A stretch of 64,000 bases of DNA, taken from contig NZ_RKQJ01000001.1 of assembly GCF_003814515.1 (NCBI RefSeq), positions 1,178,001 through 1,242,000 on the forward strand, in the 5' to 3' direction. The notes under the pieces were generated by a model. The model saw nothing but the letters and a program-made list of their open reading frames with translations, did no database searches and was not told the DNA's origin. Position 1 is the first letter of the stretch, and every line of letters starts with the position of its first letter. Origin of the DNA: Salinicoccus roseus (GTDB lineage: Bacteria; Bacillota; Bacilli; Staphylococcales; Salinicoccaceae). Both the position numbers and the translations under genes were made by a program. Below, piece by piece: positions 17,452-26,413 of this stretch.

Positions 17452-17476
17452 AAAAAAAGGTGCACAAATGTGCACC
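17452..17476 (-). terminator. Terminator of the thioredoxin-like gene
   Basis: A perfect 7-bp stem (GGTGCAC/GTGCACC) with a 4-nt loop is followed by seven T on the minus strand, directly after the stop codon. Confidence 0.88.
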
Positions 17477-17479
17477 TGA

Positions 17480-18037
17480 CTACAGCTTTTCCCCGAGGGT
17501 CTCTTTTATGCTTTCGTATGTGGCCTGCCAGAATGTCTCATCACCAATAAAGCGCGAAGTCAGCGTCTGGATGGCTTCTTTGAACTGTGCATCGTATTCC
17601 GGCGCATCCTTTTCCGGCAACCCGGCCATCAGCTGGTCGACTGCTGTCTGCACCGTTTCTGAACGCGGGCCCCAGTGCGCGACTTCTTCCCCGTCTTCAT
17701 CAATGAAGATGAAGATGGGAATCGAACGGGATCTGCCGTTCGTCAAATACTGGTCCATCAGTTCGAGATTGCTGTCCCTCAGCAGCATACGTACTTCCAT
17801 GTGGCTCTTTTCGGCCAGGTGCAGCAGTATCGGGATGTTCATCATGGCATCACCGCACCAGTCCTCGGTAAGGACGATGACCCGGAGTTTCCGGTTTTCC
17901 AGCTGCCTGAAAAAGTTTTCGTCATCCGGGATCTGGAATTCATCGTATACTTTCTGCAGATTCTCGCGGTGCTTTTCCATTTCTTCAATATACACTTCTG
18001 CTGTCATTGCCTGATCATACCAATGTTCGAGCGGCAT
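17480..18037 (-). CDS. Thioredoxin-fold protein with WCGDA motif
   Basis: A 185-residue cytosolic protein. A thioredoxin-like core (about 50-125) has TEDWCGDA in place of the WCGPC active site and a cis-Pro segment SIPIFIFID. The resolving cysteine is absent, so ordinary dithiol exchange is not possible; mono-thiol chemistry or bacillithiol mixed disulfides are alternatives. A helical C-terminal extension (about 140-185) is specific to this family. ATG 18037 follows GGAGGAG. Confidence 0.8.
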   Translation of the reverse strand: MPLEHWYDQAMTAEVYIEEMEKHRENLQKVYDEFQIPDDENFFRQLENRKLRVIVLTEDWCGDAMMNIPILLHLAEKSHMEVRMLLRDSNLELMDQYLTNGRSRSIPIFIFIDEDGEEVAHWGPRSETVQTAVDQLMAGLPEKDAPEYDAQFKEAIQTLTSRFIGDETFWQATYESIKETLGEKL

Positions 18038-18166
18038 CTTCTCTCCTCCAATATTCGTTTATCATCCCGATTATATCATTCCCTCGTACACCCAACTAAT
18101 AAATGGGCATTGTATTTTTTGATGCCCTGGACTATCCTTTTAATAATAGAGAAGGGAGGCACAAGT

Positions 18167-19081
18167 ATGGAATCGAATTCAAAACACCTCAGGGGCCTGA
18201 TTTTTGTCCTGCTCGGTGCAACATTATGGGGCGTCGGAGGTACAGCTTCAGACTATATTTTCAGGAACACGCCGGTCACTGTGGAATGGTATGTGGCATT
18301 CCGCCTGACGGTGAGCGGCATCATCCTTCTTTTTGCATATTGGCTGTTTTCCCGGAAACAGCAGCCTGTCCGGCTCGACCGCCGCACCCTTGGCATGCTG
18401 ATCATCTACAGCCTCCTCGGCATGACGATGGTGCAGTATTCATTCATGGCGGCAATCGGTTACGGCAACGCCGCCATCGCAACGGTGCTTCAGTATACGG
18501 GACCAATCTACATCATCCTGTGGCTGATCATCCGCAAATATGCAAAATGGACGTTCGCCGACGCCTTCATCATTCTCGGCATCATCACCGGCGTTGTGCT
18601 TCTTGCAACAAATGGAGACCTCTCAAGGCTGGTCGTCTCACCTCCCGCCCTGATATGGGGTCTGATATCGGGTGTTGCACTCGCATACTACACCCTGCAT
18701 GCCCAAGTGCTCCTGTACCGTCTGCACCCGCTCCAGCTCGTCGGCGGTTCGATGCTCATCGGGGGGATTGCGATGAACTTCATCCATCCCATCTGGCAGT
18801 TTGATTTCAGCTTCGACTGGACGGTCGGGCTCATCACCATACTGCTCTTCTCCGTCCTTTTTGGAACGACCCTCGCTTTCCTTCTTTACATAACCAGCCT
18901 GAAGCACATCTCCTCAAAGGAAGGTGGCGTCCTCGGAACTGTCGAACCGGCTTCGGCGGTCCTGAGTTCAGTGTTATGGCTTAATATCAGCCTGGGATGG
19001 TATCAGATCATCGGCACCATCATCATCCTCGGGGTGGCCCTCTATATTTCAGTCGGCCGCAAGGAGAAGGAGAAAAAATAA
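18167..19081 (+). CDS. EamA/DMT-family transporter
   Basis: A 304-residue membrane protein with ten hydrophobic segments in two EamA repeats (about 8-140 and 152-295), the drug/metabolite transporter architecture. Landmarks are GATLWGVGGTASDY in repeat 1 and SSKEGGVLGTVEPASAVL in repeat 2. ATG 18167 follows GGGAGG; the long upstream open frame has no ribosome site and runs through the neighbouring gene's promoter. Substrate unknown. Monocistronic. Confidence 0.88.
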   Translation: MESNSKHLRGLIFVLLGATLWGVGGTASDYIFRNTPVTVEWYVAFRLTVSGIILLFAYWLFSRKQQPVRLDRRTLGMLIIYSLLGMTMVQYSFMAAIGYGNAAIATVLQYTGPIYIILWLIIRKYAKWTFADAFIILGIITGVVLLATNGDLSRLVVSPPALIWGLISGVALAYYTLHAQVLLYRLHPLQLVGGSMLIGGIAMNFIHPIWQFDFSFDWTVGLITILLFSVLFGTTLAFLLYITSLKHISSKEGGVLGTVEPASAVLSSVLWLNISLGWYQIIGTIIILGVALYISVGRKEKEKK

Positions 19082-19082
19082 A

Positions 19083-19104
19083 ACCACCCTGCGGGGTGGT
19101 TTTT
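19083..19104. terminator. Shared terminator between EamA and UbiA genes
   Basis: A 7-bp stem (ACCACCC/GGGTGGT region, 3-nt loop) is followed by TTTTTT on the plus strand; A-rich sequence on the other side can serve the minus-strand gene. Confidence 0.8.
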
Positions 19105-20036
19105 TACATAGCCGGAAACAGGCCCAGCCATATCGCTGTGACCATTGCCAGCAGAAGGAGCACTTTTTCGTAGGCGGTCACCTGTTCGACATCCCGTACC
19201 CGCATCCTGAGCACGAGATAGATGCCATACCCGAGCATGAGCAGCGTACCGATGGCACCGATCGGCCGGTCCCCTATCATGGAAAAGGCGATCAGACCCA
19301 CCAGGATGAGATAAATCAGTGCAGGCAGGCCCGCACGGTTCATTCCAAACCGCTTCACTGCCCATACGACACTCGTTTCCTTCACAGGTGTCGCCCTGTG
19401 GTCGGCTCGGATATCAGGCACATGGTGAATCATGACCCAGGCCATGCACCAGATTGCGTTGATCGATGCATTCTGCCATGCCCAGGCGGGGATGTGATCC
19501 AGCATGATCCATGGTGCTGCCAAGCCCAGCAGCAGAAGGGAGGGGAATAGGCTCAGCCATTCGCCAAGGAAGGGGCGGTATGCAAACCTGAATGGGGCAA
19601 GGGAATATGTAGCCGCCCCCCACAGCCCGACCATGCACAGGATCGCGAGCTCAATCTGTCCGAAGAGGAAGAACAATGCTGCAGCAAACACAAGTATCGC
19701 CGTCACGATAAGACCTATACGCTTCAGCATGCCGAGGGTCATGGTGCCGGTCTGCAGCACACGGCTGCCGCCTGACAGCAGTCCCGGACTTTCCTGATCT
19801 GTACCGGAGTGGAAATCTGTGATGTCATTGAAGACATGGGTGAGCACACCGTGGACGAGAAACCCTCCGATCACGAGCAGAATGAATAATAGAAATAGAT
19901 TGAACTTCGATACATCGTACCCGAACGCCAGCGGGAGCACTGTTGATATGATGGTTGCGATACTCGATGTCACGACCGCAACCACCCGCATGAGCATCCC
20001 GATCCCCCTGAAACTGTATGATCCCTGTTCTGCCAT
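19104..20036 (-). CDS. UbiA-family prenyltransferase (MenA-like)
   Basis: A 310-residue membrane protein with about nine hydrophobic segments. Two Asp-rich Mg/diphosphate sites are visible: NDITDFHSGTD near residue 69 and DIRADHRATPVKET near 208. This is the UbiA superfamily signature; it resembles 1,4-dihydroxy-2-naphthoate prenyltransferases, but no men genes are adjacent, so the acceptor is unproven. It follows the PH-like gene by 20 nt and ends an operon starting with the NAD(P)HX repair gene. Confidence 0.82.
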   Translation of the reverse strand: MAEQGSYSFRGIGMLMRVVAVVTSSIATIISTVLPLAFGYDVSKFNLFLLFILLVIGGFLVHGVLTHVFNDITDFHSGTDQESPGLLSGGSRVLQTGTMTLGMLKRIGLIVTAILVFAAALFFLFGQIELAILCMVGLWGAATYSLAPFRFAYRPFLGEWLSLFPSLLLLGLAAPWIMLDHIPAWAWQNASINAIWCMAWVMIHHVPDIRADHRATPVKETSVVWAVKRFGMNRAGLPALIYLILVGLIAFSMIGDRPIGAIGTLLMLGYGIYLVLRMRVRDVEQVTAYEKVLLLLAMVTAIWLGLFPAM

Positions 20037-20056
20037 AAATATACCCCTTTCGCCCT

Positions 20057-20383
20057 TTATGTTATATGCTGTCGTGCATTGCGCAGTGCCTGTTCGATAT
20101 CACGCTTCCAACGCTTCCTGCCATTGACGACAAAACGCATGGATTCACCACTTCTAAGGACGAGTTCCAGTCCGTTCGGGACCGGGAGCACCTTCATGAT
20201 ATGGTGGCTGATGAGATTCACATGCTCCACTTCCTCGAGTGCTATTTTCGATTTCTTGTTGTTCAGATTCATCGCGTGCGGAAAATGATATATATATTTC
20301 GATGTCAGGTGGAGTTTTCCACTTGTGGCCACGCCATTTTTGAACAGATTGCCGTTACCGCTTCTCAAAGCCTCTTCCTTCAC
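20057..20383 (-). CDS. Small PH/GRAM-like domain protein
   Basis: A 108-residue soluble protein. The pattern NGVATSGKLHLTSKYIYHF, IALEEVEHVNLI, and GLELVLRSGESMRFVV resembles the beta-strands of bacterial PH/GRAM domains, followed by a C-terminal basic helix. Its start overlaps the stop of the nnr gene in an ATGA arrangement, so it is translationally coupled. Fold assignment is by pattern only; function unknown. Confidence 0.6.
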   Translation of the reverse strand: MKEEALRSGNGNLFKNGVATSGKLHLTSKYIYHFPHAMNLNNKKSKIALEEVEHVNLISHHIMKVLPVPNGLELVLRSGESMRFVVNGRKRWKRDIEQALRNARQHIT

Positions 20384-21921
20384 TTCTTCTCCTCCATTTC
20401 CTTGAGTATCCCTTTGGCCGCTTCAATGACATCCCCGGGCGTGACGCCATAATGGGAATGAGTGCCTGCCGCCCTTTCACCAGCGGTTGCATGCAGATAT
20501 ACCGCAATCTGCATCGCTTCGGCTGCCTCGGCACCCTGGGCCAGGAAGGCAGCGATCATTCCTGTGAGGACATCGCCGCTTCCCCCTTTTGCAAGCGCAT
20601 CATTTCCATGCGGATTCACCCAGAGCCTTTCAGGCGTCGCGATGATCGTCCGATGCCCCTTCAGTACGAGATTGACCTGATACTTTTCTGCAAAGTCCTT
20701 CGCAACACCCATCCTGTCGGCTTCAATATCAGCGACCGTCCGGTCTGTCAGATTGGCCATCTCGCCAGGGTGCGGCGTGAGGATGACGGGCCCATCGTAT
20801 CGGACCAGCAGTCCGAGCCGGCCCTTCACATGGTGCAGTCCATCGGCATCTATGATGATCGGCTGACCATCCAGCTGCCGGATGATCTCTTCGATGAACG
20901 CCTCTCCTCCATCAAACCTTCCAAGTCCCGGTCCGATGGCCACTGCATTGACCTTTTCAAACAGTTCCGCCTCCACACCCGCGCCACTGAAATGGCCGTC
21001 AGCTTCCGGCAGGGACCGGAGGAGGGCCAGCTGGTTCTGCCCCGCAACGGCCGGATAGATGCCTTCCGGTATCGCCAATGTGACGAGGCCGGCCCCCGTC
21101 TTATATGCGGCATGGGCACTATAGAGCGGGGCACCGACAAACGGTCTGGAGCCGCCAATGACCAGCGCATGTCCGAAAGTACCCTTGTGCCCAAACTCCG
21201 CCCTCCCGGGCAGTGCCTGGACAGCCAGCTGCTCCGTGACCAGTTCGGGCAGCTTCATACCGATCCTATCCGCCAGCGTTCCCGGCACTGAAATGTCCTT
21301 CACTGCAAGCCGTCCGATGACTGAAGGCCCATCCTGTGTAAAGAAGCCGAGCTTCGGAAATGCGAACGTAATTGTTTCGTCCGCCCGCACCGCCACATTC
21401 TCCACCCGCCCTGTATCACAGTCGAGACCGGATGGCAGGTCCACCGCATATACATGTGCTGCATGGCTGTTGACCCTGTCAATGACATGGTCGAACGGCG
21501 CCCTTACCGCACCGGATATACCCGTACCGAGCATCGCATCTACAATCACATCAGATGAAGCAAGCGCTGCATCGAGCCGCCCCAGCCCTTCTTCAACGGA
21601 ATGGAGCGGCAGTTCCCTCGCAGTATGTATCCGGTATTGCACCAGTGCATCGCCCTTCAGCTTCCCCGGGTCCACAAGCAGCCAGGGCGCCGGGGTATAC
21701 CCTGCATCGGACAGCCGTCTGGCGATGACGAACCCATCCCCTCCGTTATTTCCACTGCCGATCAATATGACGATCGGCGCCGACCGGTCCGGGTATGACC
21801 GGATGATCTCTTCTGCAACCTGGTTGCCGGCAATCTCCATGAGGACGGCACCGGATATACCCACTTCATCGATCGCAAACTGTTCGATGGCGCGCATTTC
21901 ATCCCGCTTCACAATTTTCAT
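20380..21921 (-). CDS. nnr: Bifunctional NAD(P)H-hydrate epimerase / ADP-dependent dehydratase
   Basis: Repairs hydrated NADH and NADPH. 513 residues: an N-terminal epimerase (YjeF_N, about 1-215) with IGSGNNGGDGFVIARRL, and a C-terminal dehydratase of the ribokinase-like fold (about 225-505) with GNDALAKGGSGDVLTGMIAA. ATG 21921 is used because it begins the conserved MKIV segment after a GGGGG-containing site. The fused form is common in Bacilli. First gene of an operon with the PH-like and UbiA genes. Confidence 0.93.
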   Translation of the reverse strand: MKIVKRDEMRAIEQFAIDEVGISGAVLMEIAGNQVAEEIIRSYPDRSAPIVILIGSGNNGGDGFVIARRLSDAGYTPAPWLLVDPGKLKGDALVQYRIHTARELPLHSVEEGLGRLDAALASSDVIVDAMLGTGISGAVRAPFDHVIDRVNSHAAHVYAVDLPSGLDCDTGRVENVAVRADETITFAFPKLGFFTQDGPSVIGRLAVKDISVPGTLADRIGMKLPELVTEQLAVQALPGRAEFGHKGTFGHALVIGGSRPFVGAPLYSAHAAYKTGAGLVTLAIPEGIYPAVAGQNQLALLRSLPEADGHFSGAGVEAELFEKVNAVAIGPGLGRFDGGEAFIEEIIRQLDGQPIIIDADGLHHVKGRLGLLVRYDGPVILTPHPGEMANLTDRTVADIEADRMGVAKDFAEKYQVNLVLKGHRTIIATPERLWVNPHGNDALAKGGSGDVLTGMIAAFLAQGAEAAEAMQIAVYLHATAGERAAGTHSHYGVTPGDVIEAAKGILKEMEEKK

Positions 21922-21971
21922 GTTCAACCCCCATTCGCCTTTTCTGCCATTATACACTCAATTGTTTGAAA

Positions 21972-22001
21972 ATAAAAAATCCACGGCAAAGATTGCCATG
22001 G
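21972..22001 (-). terminator. Terminator of the D-threonine aldolase-like gene
   Basis: A 9-bp stem (CCATGGCAA/TTGCCGTGG) is followed on the minus strand by ATTTTTTA. Confidence 0.85.
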
Positions 22002-22053
22002 AAATATTCAGCCGCCTTTCATGCATTTCTCCATATCCAGCGCTGCGTCCACC

Positions 22054-23160
22054 CTATTGGAGTCTGCCCCTGGCATCGACCCTGATCTCTTCAAGCACTT
22101 CGTCCCCTGAAACCAGCCAGGCTGTATCATACAGGTTCGATACAGGACAGATGTGGTTCGGTATGATCCGCACCTTCTCCCCGACCGCCACATTCCGGTT
22201 GAACGCTTCATCGTAGATGATCGCATGTTCATCGAACACGGAATCGATATGGACCCCTTCATATTCCCTGAGGAGACCGAGTCCCTCGGTACGGGTGATT
22301 CCGGCATTCCTCGTCTGCATGGTCAGCCCTTTTGCGCCGACATCCGTAATGACTCGTGCCTGCGTCGGTTTGCTGATTACGCTCGTCAGCACTGACGCAG
22401 CACAATGTGCATACGTACCGATGACATTCGACTGCCCGGCGTCCATCAGGATATAGGTGCCCGGCCTGATTTCAGTAATGCCGTCAGGAATGTCGAAGCC
22501 CAGCATGAAGGGCGGTGTCGAGCCGATGCTGATGACTTCGGGAGGCATGTCCATCTCCCGGGCGAGCTGCGCAAAACCGAGGGTGCGGTGGGCACTTTCC
22601 TCATAGAGTGTCCTGCAGGCTTCAGCATCCTCCGCTTTGTATGTATGCCCATCGTGTGAGAAGACTCCCCTGAAGTGTACATTATCGCTCCTGCCTATCG
22701 TTTCGACCAGCTTCTTGAAATCATCCACTTCGATGATGCCGGAACGCTTTTCACCCACTTCAATTTCCACGACCACCTGTGCTTTCCGGCCGCTGCCCTT
22801 AAACACAGCGTCTGCTTCCTCAACATGATGGATACTGTCGATGCCGAATGAAATGTCGATGGTTTCGGAAAGCCGCCTTATGCGTCCCAGTTTCTTCCTG
22901 CCGACAATCTGATTGGCGATGAATATGTCATCGAGGCCCGCCTGTGCCATCACCTCAGCTTCCCCCACCTTGGCTACCGTAATGCCCTGGGCGCCCGCTT
23001 CAACCTGCCATCCTGCAAGTGCCGACATCTTGTGGGTCTTGGTATGCGGCCTCAGTGCCACCCCATTCCTGTCGGCAAAATCCTGCATTCCTTCAATGTT
23101 CTCCCGTACCCTTTCCCTGTCAATCAGAAGGGCCGGTGTATCAATATCCGAATAATGCAT
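22054..23160 (-). CDS. D-threonine aldolase-type PLP enzyme (DSD1/alanine racemase-like)
   Basis: A 368-residue fold-type III PLP enzyme. The N-terminal DTPALLID and RPHTKTHK (PLP Lys near residue 39) mark the alanine-racemase barrel. The C-terminal HICPVSNLYD supplies the His and Cys metal ligands of the DSD1 domain. Family members cleave D-threonine or dehydrate D-serine; which applies cannot be told. ATG 23160 follows GGGAGG. Monocistronic. Confidence 0.88.
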   Translation of the reverse strand: MHYSDIDTPALLIDRERVRENIEGMQDFADRNGVALRPHTKTHKMSALAGWQVEAGAQGITVAKVGEAEVMAQAGLDDIFIANQIVGRKKLGRIRRLSETIDISFGIDSIHHVEEADAVFKGSGRKAQVVVEIEVGEKRSGIIEVDDFKKLVETIGRSDNVHFRGVFSHDGHTYKAEDAEACRTLYEESAHRTLGFAQLAREMDMPPEVISIGSTPPFMLGFDIPDGITEIRPGTYILMDAGQSNVIGTYAHCAASVLTSVISKPTQARVITDVGAKGLTMQTRNAGITRTEGLGLLREYEGVHIDSVFDEHAIIYDEAFNRNVAVGEKVRIIPNHICPVSNLYDTAWLVSGDEVLEEIRVDARGRLQ

Positions 23161-23478
23161 ACTTCTACCTCCCATATATTCATATCCAATTCAATTCTAT
23201 CATGAACCTCTTCAACAGACAGGCTTCAACATCCAACATCCAACATGCGGCAAGCCAGCATCAGCCCAATCTGCACTTGATCCATTACATTAAAAGATAT
23301 CTTCTTTCATATAATAAGGTACATACATAGTGAAATTAATATCTAAAGTTTATTTAAAATTATATTACATTCGTATTACTGTTTCATATCAATTTTTCTA
23401 TATTATTGAAAAATTAAGACATAATGATATCGTGAAACACGTACCATACAACTATGAAAAAGGAGCAGAACTACATTT
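23161..23478. other. Long AT-rich intergenic region
   Basis: 318 bp between divergent genes. It contains a short 7-bp tandem repeat (AACATCC twice plus a variant, 23228-23248), and an AT-rich stretch (23330-23420) that must hold the promoter of the M15 peptidase gene; I cannot pick one convincing -35/-10 pair. No ORF with a ribosome site is visible. Confidence 0.6.
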
Positions 23479-24030
23479 ATGAAGAACTTCAAATCTCTAG
23501 CACCATTGCTTTTCACACTTCTTGCTGTACCGAGTTTTGCATTCGCAAGCTTCAGCACCGCATCCGCCGACCAGTGGCACGAGAATACATATGAAAGCAG
23601 CCAGCCTCAGGGGCTGCACCCCATCGTTGCCGAACGTGCTGAAATATTGAGGCAGAGGGCTGCTTCCATCGGCATCGTCATCAGATTTACAGATGGTTTC
23701 CGTTCATTCGAAGAACAGGATGCCCTCTATGCCCAAGGACGTACGGAGCCGGGATACATCGTCACTAATGCCCGTGGTGGACAATCCTATCACAATTACG
23801 GCCTCGCGGTCGACTATGCGCTTGAAGTGGGTCATCAGGTCATCTGGGATATCGAATATGACGGCAACGGCAATGGCAGATCCGACTGGTTCGAAGTAGC
23901 ACAGATGGCCAAGGAGCTTGGCTTCACCTGGGGAGGGGACTGGGAAAGCTTCCGGGACTATCCGCACCTCCAGATGGATTTCGGCTATTCACTGCATAAC
24001 CTTCAGACAGGCAACCACTACCTGTACTGA
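23479..24030 (+). CDS. Secreted M15-family peptidase (CwlK/VanY-like)
   Basis: A 183-residue protein. A signal peptide (about 1-31, ending near ASA) is followed by an M15 zinc peptidase domain. Ligands are visible: SYHNYGLAVD (His and Asp) and YPHLQM (second His), with FTDGFRSFEEQ at the start of the domain. This subgroup contains L-alanyl-D-glutamate endopeptidases and D,D-carboxypeptidases that cut peptidoglycan stem peptides. The position outside the membrane suits a cell-wall role. AAGGAG lies 13 nt before ATG, rather far. Confidence 0.88.
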   Translation: MKNFKSLAPLLFTLLAVPSFAFASFSTASADQWHENTYESSQPQGLHPIVAERAEILRQRAASIGIVIRFTDGFRSFEEQDALYAQGRTEPGYIVTNARGGQSYHNYGLAVDYALEVGHQVIWDIEYDGNGNGRSDWFEVAQMAKELGFTWGGDWESFRDYPHLQMDFGYSLHNLQTGNHYLY

Positions 24031-24045
24031 TGTTCATATGAACCA

Positions 24046-24081
24046 AAAATCACCCTGGTCAATATTGACCAGGGTGATTTT
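24046..24081. terminator. Perfect 36-bp palindromic terminator
   Basis: 18 bp (24046-24063) are followed immediately by their exact reverse complement (24064-24081), with A/T ends. It suits termination from both sides between convergent genes. Confidence 0.88.
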
Positions 24082-24105
24082 CATGATTTCTGGTGTACGC
24101 TGAAC

Positions 24106-24894
24106 CTATATCAGCGTATCATAGACTTCCTTCACGATTTCATGGCTCGGCATCGGACCGAGGTTCTTCGTAATCGTACCTTTGAGATAAGACGCACTCA
24201 TATGCGGTTCTATTTCCGCAACCGATTCCCGGCTGCCGACTAGATAGGCGCCGCTCAGTTTGCGCTCCTTGATCTCTTTCGACAGGCGCGGGACAAGGTT
24301 CTTGTACCAGCGCTGCCTGTTCTCATCGAACCGCCTCTGGAATGCGTCCTTGCCGGTTGCCCGGTCGACGGGCGGCGTCGCCTTGTCATAATCCACCCAG
24401 TCCTCCCGGTCAAGGTCCCAGCTGAAATGCCTTTCATCGAGAATCTCCCCGAGTGCCGTTTCTATAAAAGCGACATTCCTCTGCTGGATGACGATGATGC
24501 CTGTTTCAGGAAACTTCTGGTCCAATGCTTCCAACTGCTGTGTCTGGGCTTCAGTGCTCCAATGGAAGGAGGTGGTTACAGGCACCTGAAGGATCTTTTC
24601 CTCCCATAACTCGCCATCAGCCGATGCCGCAAGGAAATAGCTCTTCTGCATATTCAGCTGCTGTTCCTGAATGCGCGTTTCCATCCGGTCCAGAAGCTTC
24701 TTCAGTGCCTTCCCCTCTTTCGGATTTTCACTTTCCTTGACCTGGTCCTTCAATTCCTTCATGCCATTTTTCAAATGGATCTTCCATTCCCCATTCTGCT
24801 GGCCTTCACTGGCGTCCGTATTGAGATACATGGTGAGGATGCCGATGTCATCCGATTTTGCGTTGATCTTCTTTATGTCTTTTGTCATAGCCAT
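24106..24894 (-). CDS. VLRF1-family release-factor-like protein (baeRF family)
   Basis: A 262-residue soluble protein resembling the bacterial archaeo-eukaryotic release factor group (VLRF1/baeRF10). It has an N-terminal ILTMYLNTD segment, a middle GIIVIQQRNVAFIETALGE strand-helix unit and a C-terminal SGAYLVGSRESVAEIE. The group is thought to take part in ribosome rescue by releasing nascent chains. A GGQ-type catalytic loop is not visible. Monocistronic. Confidence 0.75.
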   Translation of the reverse strand: MAMTKDIKKINAKSDDIGILTMYLNTDASEGQQNGEWKIHLKNGMKELKDQVKESENPKEGKALKKLLDRMETRIQEQQLNMQKSYFLAASADGELWEEKILQVPVTTSFHWSTEAQTQQLEALDQKFPETGIIVIQQRNVAFIETALGEILDERHFSWDLDREDWVDYDKATPPVDRATGKDAFQRRFDENRQRWYKNLVPRLSKEIKERKLSGAYLVGSRESVAEIEPHMSASYLKGTITKNLGPMPSHEIVKEVYDTLI

Positions 24895-25003
24895 ATACGT
24901 GCTCTCCCCTTCTTCGTAAATTCATATTTGCGAAGCGGCACACATTTCTATTGCTTTCCACTTTCATACAGTCTACCCTGAAATATTTCATATGAAACAT
25001 CGA

Positions 25004-26197
25004 TCAAGCTCCGTTGCGGCCCACTGCAACCTCCCCGTCCCTTCTGCCATGCATGAAGTGATAGACCGCAATGCCGGCCAGGATCACCGCAACAAGCACC
25101 ATATACATCCCACGATAGCCGAAGACGGGAACGATATATCCAAGCATCAATGGTCCAAGTCCGAGACCAAGGTCGAGAGCGATGAAATAGGTCGAATTGG
25201 CAAGCCCCATCCGGTGATGCGGAGTCAGCTTGATCGCGAGCGCCTGGGCGATGGACTGGAAATTCCCATACCCAAGGCCCATCAGTACTGCTGCCGCAAG
25301 AAACATCCACCCTGCGAAAGACTGGCTGAGCATCAGCATTCCTGTTGCGAATGAAATGAGGGCAGGATAGACCACGATATTGGCGCCCCTCTGATCCATC
25401 AGACGACCTGTGAACGGGCGCGACAGCAGCACCGACATGCCATAGATGAGGAAGAAGAAGCTGCCTGCTTCGACCAGGTCGATTTCAGCTGCATATTCGG
25501 TCACGAATGACAGGATGCCTGAATATGCAAGGGCCAGGACGAACATTGCGATCGAAATCGGGAGTGCACGCGCTTCAAAGTAGTCCGTAATCCTGAACCC
25601 CTTCCTGCCCGCCTCAACTTTGACCTCAGGAGGCTGCAGCGAAAGGCTGAGCACAAGGCTTAGGGCTGCCATGATGAGGGAGAAGAGGAAGATGCTGTTG
25701 AACCCAAACTGAGTCAGAAGCATCACACCGATCAAAGGCCCGATGGCTGTAGCCATGACCACACTCATGCTGAAGTATCCGATGCCCTCCCCGCTCCTTG
25801 AAGTCGGAATGATCTGTGAGACGATGGTGCTCGTCGCCGTCGTCGCAAGGCCCATTGCCAAACCATGCAGAAATCTGAGCACCATCAGCGGATAGAGGCC
25901 GAGCGGCAGAAAGTATAGTGACGTCGCCACCAGCACGGACACCGTGCCGATCAGCAGCATCTTCTTGTTGCCGACCACAGCAATCTGCTTTCCACCATAG
26001 AGACGGCCGAACAGGGCCCCGATGATGAAGATGCTGGAGACGAATCCGCCCATGCTGACCGAAGCATCGTATGTGTCCATGGCATATGTCGCCATCGTGA
26101 CGAGCAGCAGGTATAGCGACAGCATGAGTATCAGATTGGCGACAGACGTGAATACGAAATCCTTCGTCCATAGTCTTTCCTTATATGTATCACTCAT
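25004..26197 (-). CDS. Major facilitator superfamily transporter
   Basis: A 397-residue membrane protein with 12 hydrophobic segments. The loop 2-3 region GRLYGGKQIAVVGNKK is a variant of the MFS GXXXDRXGRR motif; helix 5 has the RSGEGIGYFSMSV motif typical of drug-efflux-like members. Substrate unknown. An inverted repeat GTTAG/CTAAC (26229-26243) lies just upstream and could be an operator. Monocistronic. Confidence 0.88.
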   Translation of the reverse strand: MSDTYKERLWTKDFVFTSVANLILMLSLYLLLVTMATYAMDTYDASVSMGGFVSSIFIIGALFGRLYGGKQIAVVGNKKMLLIGTVSVLVATSLYFLPLGLYPLMVLRFLHGLAMGLATTATSTIVSQIIPTSRSGEGIGYFSMSVVMATAIGPLIGVMLLTQFGFNSIFLFSLIMAALSLVLSLSLQPPEVKVEAGRKGFRITDYFEARALPISIAMFVLALAYSGILSFVTEYAAEIDLVEAGSFFFLIYGMSVLLSRPFTGRLMDQRGANIVVYPALISFATGMLMLSQSFAGWMFLAAAVLMGLGYGNFQSIAQALAIKLTPHHRMGLANSTYFIALDLGLGLGPLMLGYIVPVFGYRGMYMVLVAVILAGIAVYHFMHGRRDGEVAVGRNGA

Positions 26198-26413
26198 ATG
26201 GTATTCAACATCCTTATCAATAGAAGTGGTTAGTCCGCCTAACTATTGTATTCCTTTTTATTCATCGTGTCCATGAATTCCGGAAGGTCCCGAAACTGAG
26301 ATTTCCATCGGCCGCTTCCTGATGCGGTACATGCCGTTATGCTGTTATAATGGAAGATGAAGACTGTGCCGTCCATAGGACGGACCAATAAAATGCTTGT
26401 GAGGGAATACCTA

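Noticed and set aside
16318-17475. Long minus-strand open frame (385 codons) opposite fetA-fetB
   Set aside because: His/Asp-rich, low-complexity translation typical of the complement of a real gene; no ribosome site, and the plus-strand genes have clear family motifs.
23228-23248. CRISPR-like or microsatellite repeat
   Set aside because: Only three copies of a 7-bp unit, without spacers; nothing else in the window resembles a CRISPR array.
26229-26243. MarR- or TetR-type operator before the MFS gene
   Set aside because: Arms of 5 bp only and no regulator gene adjacent; mentioned in the gene entry but not strong enough to list alone.
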